Source: an uncultured Eubacteriales bacterium (GTDB taxonomy: Bacteria > Bacillota > Clostridia > Oscillospirales > Acutalibacteraceae). Taken from it: DNA of 33,095 nucleotides. The notes below the pieces were generated by a model. The model saw nothing but the letters and a program-made list of their open reading frames with translations, was not told where the DNA came from and did no database searches. The position numbers and the translations under genes are program-made. The stretch's first letter is position 1. Each line of letters opens with the position of its first letter. Positions 32,520 to 33,095 of the stretch are shown piece by piece. The DNA is taken from NCBI GenBank assembly GCA_900316435.1, contig ONCY01000008.1, positions 1-33,095 on the forward strand, written 5' to 3'.

Positions 32520-33095
32520 GCACCAAACTTGGTGGGGTTCATTCTAACGCTGGGGCCCATTGTTGAAGCAACAGCTACTGAACGAACATACTGACCTTTT
32601 GCCGCCGCGGGCTTAGCCTTAACGATGGCGTCCATCAGGGTGTCAAGGTTCTCGGCGAGCTTGTCTGTGCCGAAGGATACCTTGCCGATGGGGCAGTGAA
32701 TAATGTTTGTTTTATCAAGACGGTACTCAATCTTACCTGCCTTGGCCTCCTTGATAGCCTTGGCGATATCGGGAGTAACGGTACCTGCCTTGGGGTTAGG
32801 CATAAGACCGCGCGGACCGAGGATACGGCCGAGACGTCCTACCAGACCCATGCAGTCGGGAGTGGTGATAAGAACGTCGAAGTCCATCCAATTTTCCTGC
32901 TGGATCTTCTGTGTCATGTCATCAGCGCCTACGTAATCAGCGCCTGCTTCCTTGGCGAGATCCTGGTTGCCGCCCTTGCAGATAGCAAGTACGCGGACAT
33001 TTTTACCTGTACCGTTGGGAAGTACAACCGCGCCGCGAACCTGCTGGTCTGCGTGACGGCCGTCAACGCCGAGCTTTACATGAAGCTCAACGGTT
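32516..33095 (-). CDS. rplA: Ribosomal protein L1, partial (N-terminus beyond the window)
   Basis: The frame is open to the window edge and encodes about 192 of roughly 230 residues. [30 protein letters not shown] near the edge and [21 protein letters not shown], split here for reading, are L1 hallmarks. L1 binds 23S rRNA at the mobile stalk and can repress its own operon. The order rplA-rplJ-rplL is standard; rplK is expected just outside the window. Confidence 0.96.
   Translation of the reverse strand, partial: TVELHVKLGVDGRHADQQVRGAVVLPNGTGKNVRVLAICKGGNQDLAKEAGADYVGADDMTQKIQQENWMDFDVLITTPDCMGLVGRLGRILGPRGLMPNPKAGTVTPDIAKAIKEAKAGKIEYRLDKTNIIHCPIGKVSFGTDKLAENLDTLMDAIVKAKPAAAKGQYVRSVAVASTMGPSVRMNPTKFGA

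Overview
The window looks like a chromosomal segment of a gut Clostridia bacterium close to Ruminococcus, with some resemblance to the starch-degrading R. bromii group. The reasons are: secreted proteins with type I dockerins and starch-binding-like modules, an oxygen-sensitive class III ribonucleotide reductase (nrdD/nrdG), a single-chain glycyl-tRNA synthetase, strong AAGGAGG-type ribosome sites and TTGACA/TATAAT-type promoters with 16-17 bp spacing. The species is an inference; no 16S gene is present.

Layout. 1-680: two leftward tRNA genes (Val, Pro) with partial inverted copies of the tRNA-Pro 3' end between them. 820-3090: two membrane proteins and an AlkD-like DNA glycosylase. 3066-3358: a composite repeat. 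3357-6262: a HAD-family protein that lacks the expected nucleophile, then divergently a Wzy-type polymerase/ligase and a small membrane protein. 6360-9412: nrdG and nrdD behind two candidate NrdR boxes. 9557-9835: second copy of the composite repeat. 9807-11673: a tightly overlapping operon (cyclase-family hydrolase, HAD phosphatase, queH). 11887-14163: large secreted dockerin protein. 14426-15802: glyQS. 15866-16759: patatin-like lipase. 16849-20942: leftward operon of a zinc-ribbon protein, a membrane-anchored zinc-ribbon/propeller protein and a GT39-like glycosyltransferase. 21084-24504: CotH-kinase/dockerin/CBM26-like secreted protein, divergent from a lipoprotein with a cohesin-like domain. 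24633-26179: structured or MITE-like leader, pyridoxamine kinase and an ECF transporter S component. 26266-29435: gltX and glnS. 29673-30857: XRE regulator and SDR dehydrogenase that share an operator-like motif. 30863-31225: element with 29-bp terminal inverted repeats. 31224-33095: rplL, rplJ (TTG start, L10 leader) and the 3' part of rplA.

The most unusual thing is a dispersed, non-coding, BIME-like repeat family. It is built from short palindromes with the core CGT(G/C)ACG whose outer arms differ between copies but stay self-complementary. They alternate with spacers of about 110-130 bp that carry conserved blocks (TTCCCGCGAG, GCGCCGTT, CCAAAGGCGG). The full copies sit exactly at gene 3' ends, contribute stop codons and short C-terminal tails to two genes, and one partial unit lies inside the rplJ leader. 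The second theme is cell-surface starch biology: two dockerin proteins with starch-binding-like modules and a possible lipid-anchored cohesin within about 13 kb.
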